Assembly: GCF_003289645.1 (NCBI RefSeq)
Contig: NZ_QLYX01000019.1
Coordinates: forward strand, 80,106-144,105
From: Actinomadura craniellae
Lineage (GTDB): Bacteria; Actinomycetota; Actinomycetes; Streptosporangiales; Streptosporangiaceae
DNA length: 64,000 bases
Reading direction: 5' to 3'
Below the pieces are notes generated by a model, which saw nothing but the letters and a program-made list of their open reading frames with translations, was not told the origin of the DNA and made no database searches. A program made the translations under genes and the position numbers. Of this stretch, positions 42,152 through 51,238 are shown piece after piece. How positions within the stretch are numbered: position 1 is the first letter of the stretch; each line of letters begins with the position of its first letter.

Positions 42152-44221
42152 ATGCGCGAGCACGAACCACTGCGCCCCGGCGACCCGCGGAGCCTGGGGG
42201 AGTACCGCCTGATCGGCTGGCTGGGGGAGGGCACCCGGGGCGTCGTCTACCGGGGGGTGGCGCCCGGCGGGGACCCGGTGGCGGTCCGGCTGCCGCGACT
42301 GCGGCCGGAGACGCACGGCTCCCTCGCCGCGGGGCTGGGCGACGTCCGGATGGTCGCCGTGCCCCGCGTGGCGCGGTTGCTCTCCGCCGGGATCGACGCC
42401 GGCCGGCCCTACATCGCCGGCGAGTTCGTCGACGGTCCCTCCCTGGCCGTCGTGGTCGCGTTGCAGGGCCCGCGGCCCAGGGCGGAACTGCACCGGCTGG
42501 CCGGTGACATGGCCGAGGCGCTCGCCGCCATCCACCGGGCCGGGGTCGTGCACGGTGACCTGGACCCCGGCAACGTGCTGCTGCACGCCGGGCGTGCCCG
42601 CCTCGTCGACTTCGGGATCGCCCCGGTGCTCGACGCTCTGTCCCCGTCCCCGAGCCCGCCGGACCCCGCCTACCTGGCGCCCGAGCGGTTCGCCGGCGGC
42701 CCGCCCAGCACCGCCGCCGACATCTTCGCCTGGGCGGCCACGGTGGTGTACGCGGCGTGCGGGCGGCCGCCGTTCGGCACCGGTCTCGCCCCCGACGTCG
42801 CCGCCCGCGCCCTGCGTGACCAGCCCGACACCGGAGGGCTGGACGACCCCCTGCGCGCGCTGGTGCTGGAGTGCCTCGCCAAGAACCCCCGCGACCGTCC
42901 CCCGGCCGCCGACCTGCTCCACCGGCTGGCCCCGCCGGGCGAGCCGCCCGTGCCGCTGCCCGCGCCGCTGCCCGCGCCCGTGCCGCCAGTGGCGGCCGTC
43001 GACCTGGCGATTTCGGATGATCCGGCGCTGGGCGTCCGGTTCGAGCCGGCCCCGAAGACGCGCGCCCCGGTGCCGGCCCCGGCGGGACGGTCCTGGGACG
43101 CTCCCTCGCACCACAGCGTCCGGGCATGGGGGCTCGCTCCGGCCGATGTCGAGCAGGCGGGCCCGGTGCTCTTCGCACCGATCCCGCGGCCGCCCGTCGC
43201 CGCGCCGACCTCCCCGCACCCCGTCGCCGCGCCGGCCTCCCCGCCCTCCGTCGCCGTGCCGGTCTTCCCGCAGCCCGTCGCCATGCCGGCTCCACCGGAG
43301 GCGCCCACGCCGGCCGTCGCCCCCGAGGTGGGGCCGGAGAACGACGTCCGCGTCGCCGGGCGGGTACGGCACGCCCCGGTCCAGGAGTCCCTGACTCCCG
43401 AGGCGTTCGTGAACGTCGACGGTTCGGGGAACGTCCAGGCGCGGATCGCCGCGAACGGCTCGAACGGGAACGCGCCGGTGGCCGAGCGGACCCCGGCCCG
43501 GAGCACGCGGGACGACGACGAGCCGGACGAGCCGGACGAGGTGGACTTCTCCCGCGCGGCCACGGGGCTCCGGCGCCGCGCGGCGCGCACCCGCCGCAAC
43601 GCGATCGTGGCCGGGGCGGTCATGCTCTGCTTCGCGGTGCCGGTCGTGGTCACGGTGCTGCGGTCGTCCGGCGGTTCCGCCGAGCAGTTCCCCGGGGAGC
43701 CCGCGGGCCCGGGACTGCCGGTCACCGGCCCGGCCGTCGAGGCGGCCGCCTCCGGTGTGCCGACCTACCGGCTGGCCGCGGTCGGTGGCGGCGGCGACGG
43801 CGGTTCGGACGCGATGGGGCAGCCGACCCCACCGGTCGGCACCGTCTACGCCTACGCCGAGTACGTGCTGACCAACCTCCAGCAGCGGGAGGTCCCGCTG
43901 GAGTACCCGGCCGACATCTTCGTCACCCGCGGGCTGGTCCCCGCCTGGGACCAGAACCGGTGCCTGACGCAGCCGGGGGTGCCCATCGACGTGTGCGTCC
44001 TGCCGGCGCAGAACCGGGTGGTCAAGGCACTGAACGGGACCGGGGCGCCGGAACCGCGCGGCGGTGAGTTCTTCCTGGCGCCCGGCGCGTCCTATCTGGT
44101 GCGTGTGGCCACCGAGGTGCCCGTCTCCAAGGGGCTTACCCCCAGGGACATGAAACTGTATGTCTGGGAGAAGGCTTTCATAGCCGATCAGTTGCCCAAG
44201 CCGATGCCGTTCCCGGGCTAG
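42152..44221 (+). CDS. Membrane Ser/Thr kinase with altered catalytic motifs
   Basis: 689 residues. The glycine loop GEGTRGVVYRG is normal, but the ATP-contacting Lys is Arg46 (VAVRLPRL), and the catalytic loop reads HGDLDPGN (134-141) instead of HRDLKPEN. The catalytic Asp136, Asn141 and DFG (153-155) remain. A Pro/Ala-rich region with repeated PVAAPASP units leads to a membrane helix (AVMLCFAVPVVVTVL near 492) and an extracellular domain of about 180 residues with two Cys. It may be weakly active or a pseudokinase. Its 3' end overlaps the convergent sigma factor gene by 4 bases. Confidence 0.82.
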   Translation: MREHEPLRPGDPRSLGEYRLIGWLGEGTRGVVYRGVAPGGDPVAVRLPRLRPETHGSLAAGLGDVRMVAVPRVARLLSAGIDAGRPYIAGEFVDGPSLAVVVALQGPRPRAELHRLAGDMAEALAAIHRAGVVHGDLDPGNVLLHAGRARLVDFGIAPVLDALSPSPSPPDPAYLAPERFAGGPPSTAADIFAWAATVVYAACGRPPFGTGLAPDVAARALRDQPDTGGLDDPLRALVLECLAKNPRDRPPAADLLHRLAPPGEPPVPLPAPLPAPVPPVAAVDLAISDDPALGVRFEPAPKTRAPVPAPAGRSWDAPSHHSVRAWGLAPADVEQAGPVLFAPIPRPPVAAPTSPHPVAAPASPPSVAVPVFPQPVAMPAPPEAPTPAVAPEVGPENDVRVAGRVRHAPVQESLTPEAFVNVDGSGNVQARIAANGSNGNAPVAERTPARSTRDDDEPDEPDEVDFSRAATGLRRRAARTRRNAIVAGAVMLCFAVPVVVTVLRSSGGSAEQFPGEPAGPGLPVTGPAVEAAASGVPTYRLAAVGGGGDGGSDAMGQPTPPVGTVYAYAEYVLTNLQQREVPLEYPADIFVTRGLVPAWDQNRCLTQPGVPIDVCVLPAQNRVVKALNGTGAPEPRGGEFFLAPGASYLVRVATEVPVSKGLTPRDMKLYVWEKAFIADQLPKPMPFPG

Positions 44222-44769
44222 GTGTAGGACTCGCCCAGGGTCTGCCGCACCTGCTTGCGGGCCTCGTGGATCCGGGACTTGACCGTGCCCAGCGGCAGCC
44301 CGAGCTGCTCGGCGATCTCGGCGTACTCGAGCTGGGAGACGTCGCGCAGCACCAGCGCCTGGATCAGGTCGGGCTTGCGTGACTCCAGCTCCTCCATGGC
44401 GTCCAGGATGTCCACCCGGGAGCCGGCGATCACGCTCGTCCGGCGCGGGTCGGGACGCTGTTGCGGCAGCTCACCGGCCTGCTCGACCGAGCGCCGCTTG
44501 AGCGAGCGGTAGGTGGAGCGGGCCGAGTTGGCCACCACCACGTGCAGCCAGGTGCTGAACTTCGACCGGCCCTCGAACCGGTGGATGTTGCGGGCCACCT
44601 GGAGGAGCGCGTCCTGGCACGCCTCCTCGGCGTCCTGCCGGCAGGGCAGGAAACGGCCGCTGTGCCGCATCACGTCCGGCTCGATCCGGCGCAGCAGATC
44701 GTTCAACGCTCCCTGGTCGCCCTGCGCGGCCTTGACGGCCAGTTCCTCGGTCTGCTGGTCGAACGCCAT
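44218..44769 (-). CDS. ECF-type RNA polymerase sigma factor
   Basis: 183 residues from ATG 44769. Region 2 covers about 20-90 (DAEEACQDALLQVARNIHRFEG, with SKFSTWLHVVVANSARSTYRSL) and region 4 about 125-178 (LVLRDVSQLEYAEIAEQLGLPLGTVKSRIHEARKQVRQ). There is no obvious anti-sigma gene. It is divergent from a Ser/Thr kinase gene (start codons 83 bases apart), and another kinase gene converges on it; sigma-kinase pairing is known for kinase-controlled ECF groups, so phosphorylation control is possible (inference). The start is supported by GAGGGG upstream. Confidence 0.88.
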   Translation of the reverse strand: MAFDQQTEELAVKAAQGDQGALNDLLRRIEPDVMRHSGRFLPCRQDAEEACQDALLQVARNIHRFEGRSKFSTWLHVVVANSARSTYRSLKRRSVEQAGELPQQRPDPRRTSVIAGSRVDILDAMEELESRKPDLIQALVLRDVSQLEYAEIAEQLGLPLGTVKSRIHEARKQVRQTLGESYT

Positions 44770-44852
44770 CGCCACCCCTCGCCTTCTGGGCGCCCGCGGC
44801 CGTACCGCCCGCGCGCTCCCACCCGCCCCCCGTTGTTGGGCATGATACGGGG

Positions 44853-47078
44853 GTGTCCATCCCTGCATCAGTCGGCCGTTACCGAACCGATCGCGTCCTG
44901 GGCTCCGGGGCCTTCGCCTCGGTATGGCTCGGGCACGACGACGCGCTCGACGCGAAGGTCGCAATAAAAGTCCTGTCCGGAAGCCTGCTCGACGACCTCG
45001 ACGTCCGCAACCGGTTCCACGAGGAGGCGCGCATCCTGCGGCGGGCCGACTCCGAGCGGCTGGTCCGGGTCCACGACATCGGGGAACTGCCCGACGGCCG
45101 CCCGTACTTCGTCATGTCCTACGCCGACCGCGGGACGCTCGCCGACCGGATGCGGGAACGGCCGCTTTCGGTCGCCGAAACGCTTGCCATCGCCGAGGAC
45201 ATCGCGTATGGGGTGGCGGTCATCAACCGGTTGGGCGTGATCCACCGCGACCTCAAGCCGTCGAACGTGCTGTTCCAGTCCACTCCGGACGGCGGTGAGC
45301 GGCTGCTGATCGCCGACCTCGGCCTGGCCAAGGCCATCGCGCACGCCTCCGGCGCGTTCACGCTGCCGGTCGGCACGCCCGGCTACATGTCGCCCGAGCA
45401 GGCCCGCTTCGGCGGGGGCCTCGACGTGCGGGCCGACGTGTACGGGCTGGGCGCGCTGACGTACCACATGCTGACCGGCCGCCCGCCCGGCCCCGCCCCC
45501 GTCACGAAACCGCCGAGCGCGCTGCGGGAGGGGCTGACACCCGAGTTCGACCGGGTGATCCTGCGCGCCCTGGAGGTCGAGCGCGACAACCGGTGGGGCA
45601 CCGCCCAGGAATTCGCCGAGGCGCTGGCCGGGCTCCGCCCCGCATCCCCGCCCGTGGACGACGACCGCACCGTGCTGGACCGCCCGCTGGACCCCGGCCC
45701 GGCGGGACACCCGATGGGGCCGCCCCCGCAGGGCGGCCCGGGGTACCGGGAGGGTTCTCCGCCTGGTCAGGGGCCGCAGGGTCCTCAGCCCGGTCCGGGG
45801 TACCGGGAGGGTCCTCCGCCTGGCCCCGGGTACCGGGAGGGTCCTCCGCCTGGTCAGGGGCCGCAGGGTCCTCAGCCCGGCCCCGGGTACCGGGAAGGTT
45901 CTTCGCCCGGTCAGGGGCCGCAGGGCCCTCAGCCCGGTCCGGGGCCGCACGGCCCCCCACCCGGCCAGGGAGGCCCGCCGCCCGGCCAGGGACCCCAGGG
46001 TGGTCCGCGGCCCGGCCAGGGGCCGCAGGGCGGCCCCTACGGCCCCGCCAACCAGACCGCGCCCGACCGGAGTGACTCCCCGCCCGCCCAGGGCGACCGC
46101 CGGCTCGGTCCCGGCGGCCCGTACGGATCCCCCGAACAGACCGCGCCCGACCGGAACGGCCCTCCGCCCGGCCGCGGGGCGTCGCCCGACGACGTCCGCA
46201 CCACCGAGGTCAGGCTGCCGCGACCACCGGGCGACGACCGGACGATGGTCGACCGGCCCGGCGGCGGGTTCGCCGGACCGCCCGCGGGCGGTGGTTCCGA
46301 CGACGACCGCACGGTCTCGCTCGACCGCGGCCAGTTCGCCGGTGGTCCGCCCCCCGGCGGCGGCACGGCGATCCTGCACGGTCCCCCCGGGGCGGGCGGC
46401 ACTCCTCGCGAGGGGATGCAGGGGCCGCCGCGTCACGGCGGCCAGCCGGGACGGCCGGGGGCCGGCAAGGAGCAGAAGAAGCCGATGACCCCGTGGATCA
46501 TCGGGGCGGGGGTCCTCACGGTGGCCCTGGCCGGCGGGCTGCTGGCCGGCACGCTCATGTCGGGTGGCGACGACGAGCCCGACGGCCCCAGGCTTCCGGC
46601 CGACTTCGTGACCGTGAAGGACGCCTCCGGGAAGATCACCGCGGCGGTGCCCAGGGCCTGGCCCAGGCAGCCGCAGCCGACCTGGAACCCGGCCGACGTC
46701 GGGCTGGCCGACGCGCGGGCCCGGCCGGTGCTGCGGGCCACCCCGGACTTCAACGGCTTCCGGCAGACGGCGGCGAAGGTCCCGGGCGTCTTCGTCGGGC
46801 TCACCACCGACGTGGCCCAGGGCAAGCTGCCCCCCGCAGGCGCCTCGGAGCACCCGCAGTGCACCAAGGCGCAGCCGCAGCGGTACACCGGCCCGGCCAA
46901 CGGCCTGTCGGGCACGATCACGCGCTACACCGGCTGCACCACCGGCACGCCGACCATCGTCGAAATCGGCCTCACCGACCGGACCGGCAAGTTCGGGGCC
47001 TGGGTACGCATCAAGCAGGTCGACCAGCGCGACGTCACCAAGGACGTCCTGGACAACCTCCGGCTCGCCGCCCCCTGA
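44853..47078 (+). CDS. Transmembrane Ser/Thr protein kinase
   Basis: 741 residues from a GTG. All kinase motifs are intact: LGSGAFASVWLG, Lys39 (VAIKVL), HRDLKPSN (131-138), DLG (155-157) and SPEQARFGG. A Pro/Gly/Gln-rich linker of about 220 residues with repeated GYREG and GQGPQGPQ units follows, then a membrane helix (WIIGAGVLTVALAGGLLAG near 550) and an extracellular domain of about 165 residues with two Cys. It is divergent from the ECF sigma gene and probably shares control with it. Acts at the membrane as a sensor. Confidence 0.88.
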   Translation: MSIPASVGRYRTDRVLGSGAFASVWLGHDDALDAKVAIKVLSGSLLDDLDVRNRFHEEARILRRADSERLVRVHDIGELPDGRPYFVMSYADRGTLADRMRERPLSVAETLAIAEDIAYGVAVINRLGVIHRDLKPSNVLFQSTPDGGERLLIADLGLAKAIAHASGAFTLPVGTPGYMSPEQARFGGGLDVRADVYGLGALTYHMLTGRPPGPAPVTKPPSALREGLTPEFDRVILRALEVERDNRWGTAQEFAEALAGLRPASPPVDDDRTVLDRPLDPGPAGHPMGPPPQGGPGYREGSPPGQGPQGPQPGPGYREGPPPGPGYREGPPPGQGPQGPQPGPGYREGSSPGQGPQGPQPGPGPHGPPPGQGGPPPGQGPQGGPRPGQGPQGGPYGPANQTAPDRSDSPPAQGDRRLGPGGPYGSPEQTAPDRNGPPPGRGASPDDVRTTEVRLPRPPGDDRTMVDRPGGGFAGPPAGGGSDDDRTVSLDRGQFAGGPPPGGGTAILHGPPGAGGTPREGMQGPPRHGGQPGRPGAGKEQKKPMTPWIIGAGVLTVALAGGLLAGTLMSGGDDEPDGPRLPADFVTVKDASGKITAAVPRAWPRQPQPTWNPADVGLADARARPVLRATPDFNGFRQTAAKVPGVFVGLTTDVAQGKLPPAGASEHPQCTKAQPQRYTGPANGLSGTITRYTGCTTGTPTIVEIGLTDRTGKFGAWVRIKQVDQRDVTKDVLDNLRLAAP
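45736..45960 (+). repeat. In-frame repeats in the kinase linker
   Basis: About five partial copies of units such as GGTACCGGGAGGGTCCTCCG and GGTCAGGGGCCGCAGGGTCC, encoding GYREG-PPG and GQGPQGPQ. Recent slippage-type expansion of the juxtamembrane linker; lengths are multiples of three. Confidence 0.75.
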
Positions 47079-47144
47079 CCGGGGGGCGGCCCGGGTGCCG
47101 GGGCGGGGGCATGCTCCGCCGGGCTACCGGTGATGTCCGCGGTG

Positions 47145-47163
47145 CCGCCCCTGACCGGGGCGG
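47145..47163. terminator. GC-rich hairpin in convergent gap
   Basis: CCGCCCC-TGACC-GGGGCGG, perfect 7-bp stem, 67 bases after the kinase stop and 88 before the end of the FAD monooxygenase gene. There is no T-run; likely but unproven. Confidence 0.4.
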
Positions 47164-47250
47164 ACACGGCGGTGGGCCGGCCGCTCCCCGCCCGGCGGCC
47201 GCGCCGCGCCGCTCCGGCCCGGTCCGGCGCGGACGTGTTCGGGCGGCAGG

Positions 47251-48519
47251 TCAGCGGGGGCGTTCGTGGTGTGCTTCGGTTCGCCGTTTCGGTCTGGTCC
47301 GGCGTGGCGGCAGGGCCGGGACGCGGACGTGCTCGGGCCGCGGCCCGTGGCCGATCAGCTGGGCGACCATGCGCGCCAGCGGCGGGAACCGGCGCGCCGC
47401 CACCAGCGGTCCCGGTGGCCGTGGCGCGCGGGTGCCGCCGAGGGTGGGCCCGATCAGGGCGTTCTGGGCCAGGAGCTGGATGCGCTGGATCACCGCCGTG
47501 GGGAATTGCCGCCGCTGCTGGACCGCGGCGAGTTCCCGGCTGGTGGGGGACGCGCCGCGGCGCAGCGGGGCGGTGAGCAGGTTGGCGGTGGCCACCGCGT
47601 CCTGGATCGCCAGGTTGATGCCCACCCCGGCGATCGGCGACATGGCGTGTGCCGCGTCGCCGATGCACAGCAGCCCGGGCAGGTGCCACTGGCGGAGGCG
47701 GTCGACCCGCACGTCGAGCACGCTGATGTCGGTGAAGTCGAGGGCGGCCGTCCGGTCGGCGAGGAAGGGCAGCAACTCCCCGATCCGCCGGCGCAGCGCC
47801 TCGATGCCCGCGGCGCGCACCTGCGCGTACTCGCCCTTGGGCACCAGGTAGGCGAGCTGCCAGTACGTCATCCGGTTGATCCCGACCATGACCCGCCCGG
47901 GGGCGAGCCGCAGGAACGTGTCGTCCCGGTCACCGGCCGCCCGTGGCAGCCGGAACCAGGCGACGTCCATCGGGGCACCGTACTCGCGTGACCGCAACCC
48001 GGTGGCGCGCCGCAGCTCGGAGCGCCGACCGTCGGCGGCCACGGTGAGCGCGGCCCGGACCTCGTGGTCGCCGGTGGCGTCGGTGTAGCGCAGGCCCACC
48101 ACCCGGCGGCCCTCGCGCACCAGGTCGTACGCGTGGGCGTTCATCCGCAGCGTGAAGTTCGGGTAGCGCCCGGCCTCTTCGGCGAGCATGTCCAGGAAGT
48201 CCCACTGCGGGACCATCGCGATGTGGGGGTGCCGCTCGCGCAGCAGCCCCAGGTCGACCAGCGGCACCTCCTCGTCGTCGGTGATGACGAGGAGGCGGCG
48301 GACCTTGTGATGTTCCAGCCGCTCGAAGCGCTCGCCGAGCCCGATCTCGTCGAGCACCTCCAGCGTCGACGGGTGGATCGTGTCGCCCCGGAAGTCACGC
48401 AGGAAGTCCCCGTGCTTCTCCAGCACGAGCACCTCGACGCCGGACCGGGCCAGCAGCAGGCCGAGCATCATCCCGGCCGGGCCCCCTCCGACGATGCAGC
48501 ATGTCGTTGACTCGGTCAT
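47251..48519 (-). CDS. FAD-dependent monooxygenase (PHBH-like)
   Basis: 422 residues. FAD-binding Rossmann motif VGGGPAGMMLGLLLARSG at 10-27, a DG-type motif ALTVAADGRRSELRRATGL near 165, and the GD motif CIGDAAHAMSPIAGVGINLA near 285. These mark class A flavin monooxygenases, which hydroxylate aromatic or polyketide-like substrates with NAD(P)H. The Arg-rich C-terminus is dispensable-looking. The upstream AT-rich region contains ACCAA and TTGGT arms flanking the start, and TTGACG suggests a near-leaderless transcript. Substrate unknown. Confidence 0.85.
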   Translation of the reverse strand: MTESTTCCIVGGGPAGMMLGLLLARSGVEVLVLEKHGDFLRDFRGDTIHPSTLEVLDEIGLGERFERLEHHKVRRLLVITDDEEVPLVDLGLLRERHPHIAMVPQWDFLDMLAEEAGRYPNFTLRMNAHAYDLVREGRRVVGLRYTDATGDHEVRAALTVAADGRRSELRRATGLRSREYGAPMDVAWFRLPRAAGDRDDTFLRLAPGRVMVGINRMTYWQLAYLVPKGEYAQVRAAGIEALRRRIGELLPFLADRTAALDFTDISVLDVRVDRLRQWHLPGLLCIGDAAHAMSPIAGVGINLAIQDAVATANLLTAPLRRGASPTSRELAAVQQRRQFPTAVIQRIQLLAQNALIGPTLGGTRAPRPPGPLVAARRFPPLARMVAQLIGHGPRPEHVRVPALPPRRTRPKRRTEAHHERPR

Positions 48520-48661
48520 ACCAATAATTCATCATTTGGTGAGTTATCCGTCAAGTTGGGCTCCCGGCTGCGGGCCCGCCGGTTAAAGAACAGCTAGTGG
48601 AACGCCATGAGGCGGGTGATCCCACTGTTTGGTGCTCCTGCTGCGGGAAGCATTCATTGGC

Positions 48662-49672
48662 ATGGCTCCCCAAACCGACAGGCCGATCTTCGTCATCGGA
48701 TGTCCACGTTCCGGTACCACGCTGCTCCAGCTGATGCTGCACTCCCATCCCCGCATCGCGATTCCCGTCGAGACCCGGTTCGTCCTGCAGGCGTACGACT
48801 CCCGGCGCGACTTCGGCGACCTGCGGGACTCCGCGAACCGGCGGGCGCTGGCCCAGTGGATCGTCGGCCGCCGGCAGAGCAGGTTCCGCGACCTGGGCCT
48901 CGACCCGAAGGCCGTCGCCGCCGAGATCGTCGCCGGGCCGCCCACCCTCGGCTCGGCGCTGGGGATCGTCTTCCGCGCCTACGCCCGGCGGTTCGGCAAG
49001 CCCCGCTGGGGGGACAAGCGGCCCGCCTACGCCAAGCACGTCGACGCCTTACTGCGGATGTGGCCCGACGCCCAGTTCGTGCACGTGGTCCGGGACGGCC
49101 GCGACTGCGTGGCCTCGCTCAAGGAGATGCCCTGGTACCGCCACGACATCCACCACGCGATCGCCAACTGGCGGGAAGCCGTCGACGACGGCCGCCGCAA
49201 CCTGGCCCGGCTCGGCCCCGAGGCCTTCCACCTGGTCCGGTACGAGCACCTCGTCACCCGCCCCGAGGAGGAGCTGACGCAGCTGTGCGCGTTCCTCGGC
49301 GAGGAGTACCACCCGGCCATGGCCGCCCCGCAGGGCATCGCCGAGACCACCATGCCCAAGGGCCGGACCTGGCATTTCCGGACCAAGGGTGAGGTCACCT
49401 CCGGCCGGGTCGGCTCCTGGGCGCAGCGGCTGGAACCCTGGGAGGTCGGGCTGGTCGAGACGGTCCTGGGGTCCCGGCTCCGCGCGCACGGCTACGAGCC
49501 GTCCGGCACCGCCCGCCCGTCCCCCCTGCACCTGGCCCGGTACGCCCGGGTGGCCGCCCACCGCAGGGCGGCGCAGCGCAAGAACGCGCTCGTCCGCGGC
49601 TACCGGCGGCTGTCCGAGCCCGGGCCCGTCGTCTCCCTGCTCACGGAGCACGACAGCCTGTCCATCCGGTGA
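48662..49672 (+). CDS. Sulfotransferase family protein
   Basis: 336 residues from ATG 48662; GTG 48629 would add 11. PAPS loop at the N-terminus: IFVIGCPRSGTTLLQLML. The 3'-phosphate motif is in FVHVVRDGRDCVASLKEM (about 135-152), and RYEHLVTRPEEEL follows as in the family. Distinct from the sulfotransferase at 1 kb. It lies between the FAD monooxygenase (divergent) and OtsA (convergent). Trehalose sulfation is known in mycobacteria, but linking this enzyme to the adjacent trehalose gene is only a guess. Confidence 0.85.
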   Translation: MAPQTDRPIFVIGCPRSGTTLLQLMLHSHPRIAIPVETRFVLQAYDSRRDFGDLRDSANRRALAQWIVGRRQSRFRDLGLDPKAVAAEIVAGPPTLGSALGIVFRAYARRFGKPRWGDKRPAYAKHVDALLRMWPDAQFVHVVRDGRDCVASLKEMPWYRHDIHHAIANWREAVDDGRRNLARLGPEAFHLVRYEHLVTRPEEELTQLCAFLGEEYHPAMAAPQGIAETTMPKGRTWHFRTKGEVTSGRVGSWAQRLEPWEVGLVETVLGSRLRAHGYEPSGTARPSPLHLARYARVAAHRRAAQRKNALVRGYRRLSEPGPVVSLLTEHDSLSIR

Positions 49673-49699
49673 CGGGACGGGTTTCCGCACGCCTCGCGG

Positions 49700-51145
49700 T
49701 CAGTCCAGCGCCGCGAGCTGGTCGGCGAACCACCGGTCCGGTGGGAGCGCGGTGGCGGCCTCGACCAGCCGCCGGCAGCGCTCGGCCCGCTCGCCGGCCG
49801 GCATCAGCAGCGCCCGGTGCAACGCCTCCGCGGTCTGGGAGACGTCGTAGGGGTTGACCGTGAGCGCGTCCTCGGCGAGTTCCGCGGCGGCCCCCGCCTC
49901 CCGCGACAGCACCAGGGCGCAGTCCCGCTCCGACAGCACCGGGCCCTCCTTGGCGACCAGGTTCATGCCGTCCCGGATCGGGTTGACCAGCAGCACGTCG
50001 GCCAGCCCGTAGGCGGCCAGCGAGCGCGGGTAGTCGTCCTCGACCTGGAGGATCAGCGGCTGCCAGGTGTCGGTGCCGAACTCCTCGATGATGCTCGCGG
50101 CGGCCCGCCGCACCTCCTCGGTGTAGGCGCGGTACTCCGGCAGGTCGTAGCGGGACGGGTAGGCGAACGCCAGGTGCACCACCCGGCCGTGCCACTCGCG
50201 GTGGTTGGCCAGCAGTTCCCGGTAGGCGGCCAGCCCGCGGACCAGGTTCTTCGACAGCTCGGTGCGGTCGATCCGCACGATCAGCCGTCGGCCGTCCACC
50301 TGCGCGCGCAGCGCCGCCGCCCGGGCGGCCACGTCCGGCTCCGCGGCGCGCGCCCGCAGCGCGGCCCCGTCCACCCCGAGGGCGTGGACGCCGATCCGGG
50401 TGGTGCGCCCGGCGTGTGTGACCGTGCGGGCGTGCCGGTCGATCTTGGCGTCCAGCACCGCCTCGCAGCAGTCGAGGAACGCCTCGGCCCAGCGGTCGGC
50501 GAGGAACCCCGCGTGGTCGGCGCCGAGGATGCCCTCCAGCACCCGGACGCCGAGGTCGTCGGGCAGCAGCCGGTAGTACTCCGGCGGTGCCCACGGCGTG
50601 TGCGAGAAGTGCGCGATCCGCAGGTCGGGCCGGCGTTCCCGCAGCATCAGCGGCGCCAGCGACAGGTGGTAGTCCTGGATCGCGACCCGCGCGCCGGGCG
50701 CCGCGTCGCGGGCCAGCGCGTCGGCGAAGGCCGCGTTGTAGGCCTCGTACGACTGCCAGTCGCGCCGTGAGCGGGCGTCGAAGTGCGGGGCGTTCGGAGT
50801 GTCGTAGAGCAGGTGGTGGACGAACCACAGCGTCGAGTTGGCCACCCCGTTGTAGGCGCGCCGGAAGGTGGCGGCCGGGATGTCCAGCATCCGCACCGCA
50901 CCGCCGGTGTCGTGCCCGGCGAGATCGAGGCGCCCGCCGGGTGCCTCCCGCGCGGCCTGCCGGTCGGTGTCCGACAGCGCCGCGCACACCCACAGCACCT
51001 CGGCGCGGCCCGCCACGCCCGCCAGCCCGGACACCAGCCCGCCGCCGCCCCGCCGCAGGGCGGGGGCGCCCCCGTCGGACGGAGTGAACGACACCGGGCC
51101 GCGGTTGGACGCGATGAGCACCTGACGATCGGAGCGATCATCCAT
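49700..51145 (-). CDS. otsA: Trehalose-6-phosphate synthase
   Basis: 481 residues, GT20 family. The opening LIASNRGPVSF and the RRGGGGLVSGLAG loop bind the donor phosphate; DYHLSLAPLMLRERRPDLRI, HFSHTPWAPPEYYRLLP, VRIDRTELSKNLVRGL and NPIRDGMNLVAKE are all family motifs. It makes trehalose-6-phosphate from a nucleotide-glucose and glucose-6-phosphate. OtsB lies 8 kb away at 41.2 kb. The OtsA gene stands alone and is divergent from the CDF transporter gene. Confidence 0.92.
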   Translation of the reverse strand: MDDRSDRQVLIASNRGPVSFTPSDGGAPALRRGGGGLVSGLAGVAGRAEVLWVCAALSDTDRQAAREAPGGRLDLAGHDTGGAVRMLDIPAATFRRAYNGVANSTLWFVHHLLYDTPNAPHFDARSRRDWQSYEAYNAAFADALARDAAPGARVAIQDYHLSLAPLMLRERRPDLRIAHFSHTPWAPPEYYRLLPDDLGVRVLEGILGADHAGFLADRWAEAFLDCCEAVLDAKIDRHARTVTHAGRTTRIGVHALGVDGAALRARAAEPDVAARAAALRAQVDGRRLIVRIDRTELSKNLVRGLAAYRELLANHREWHGRVVHLAFAYPSRYDLPEYRAYTEEVRRAAASIIEEFGTDTWQPLILQVEDDYPRSLAAYGLADVLLVNPIRDGMNLVAKEGPVLSERDCALVLSREAGAAAELAEDALTVNPYDVSQTAEALHRALLMPAGERAERCRRLVEAATALPPDRWFADQLAALD

Positions 51146-51238
51146 TCCCGCAGTCTGACACGGGTCTTTCGGTCATCTGGTTACGGGGCGGTAATAAGCT
51201 CGCAGTTTGCTGCTTGATCAGCGGGTATCTGTGCGGCC

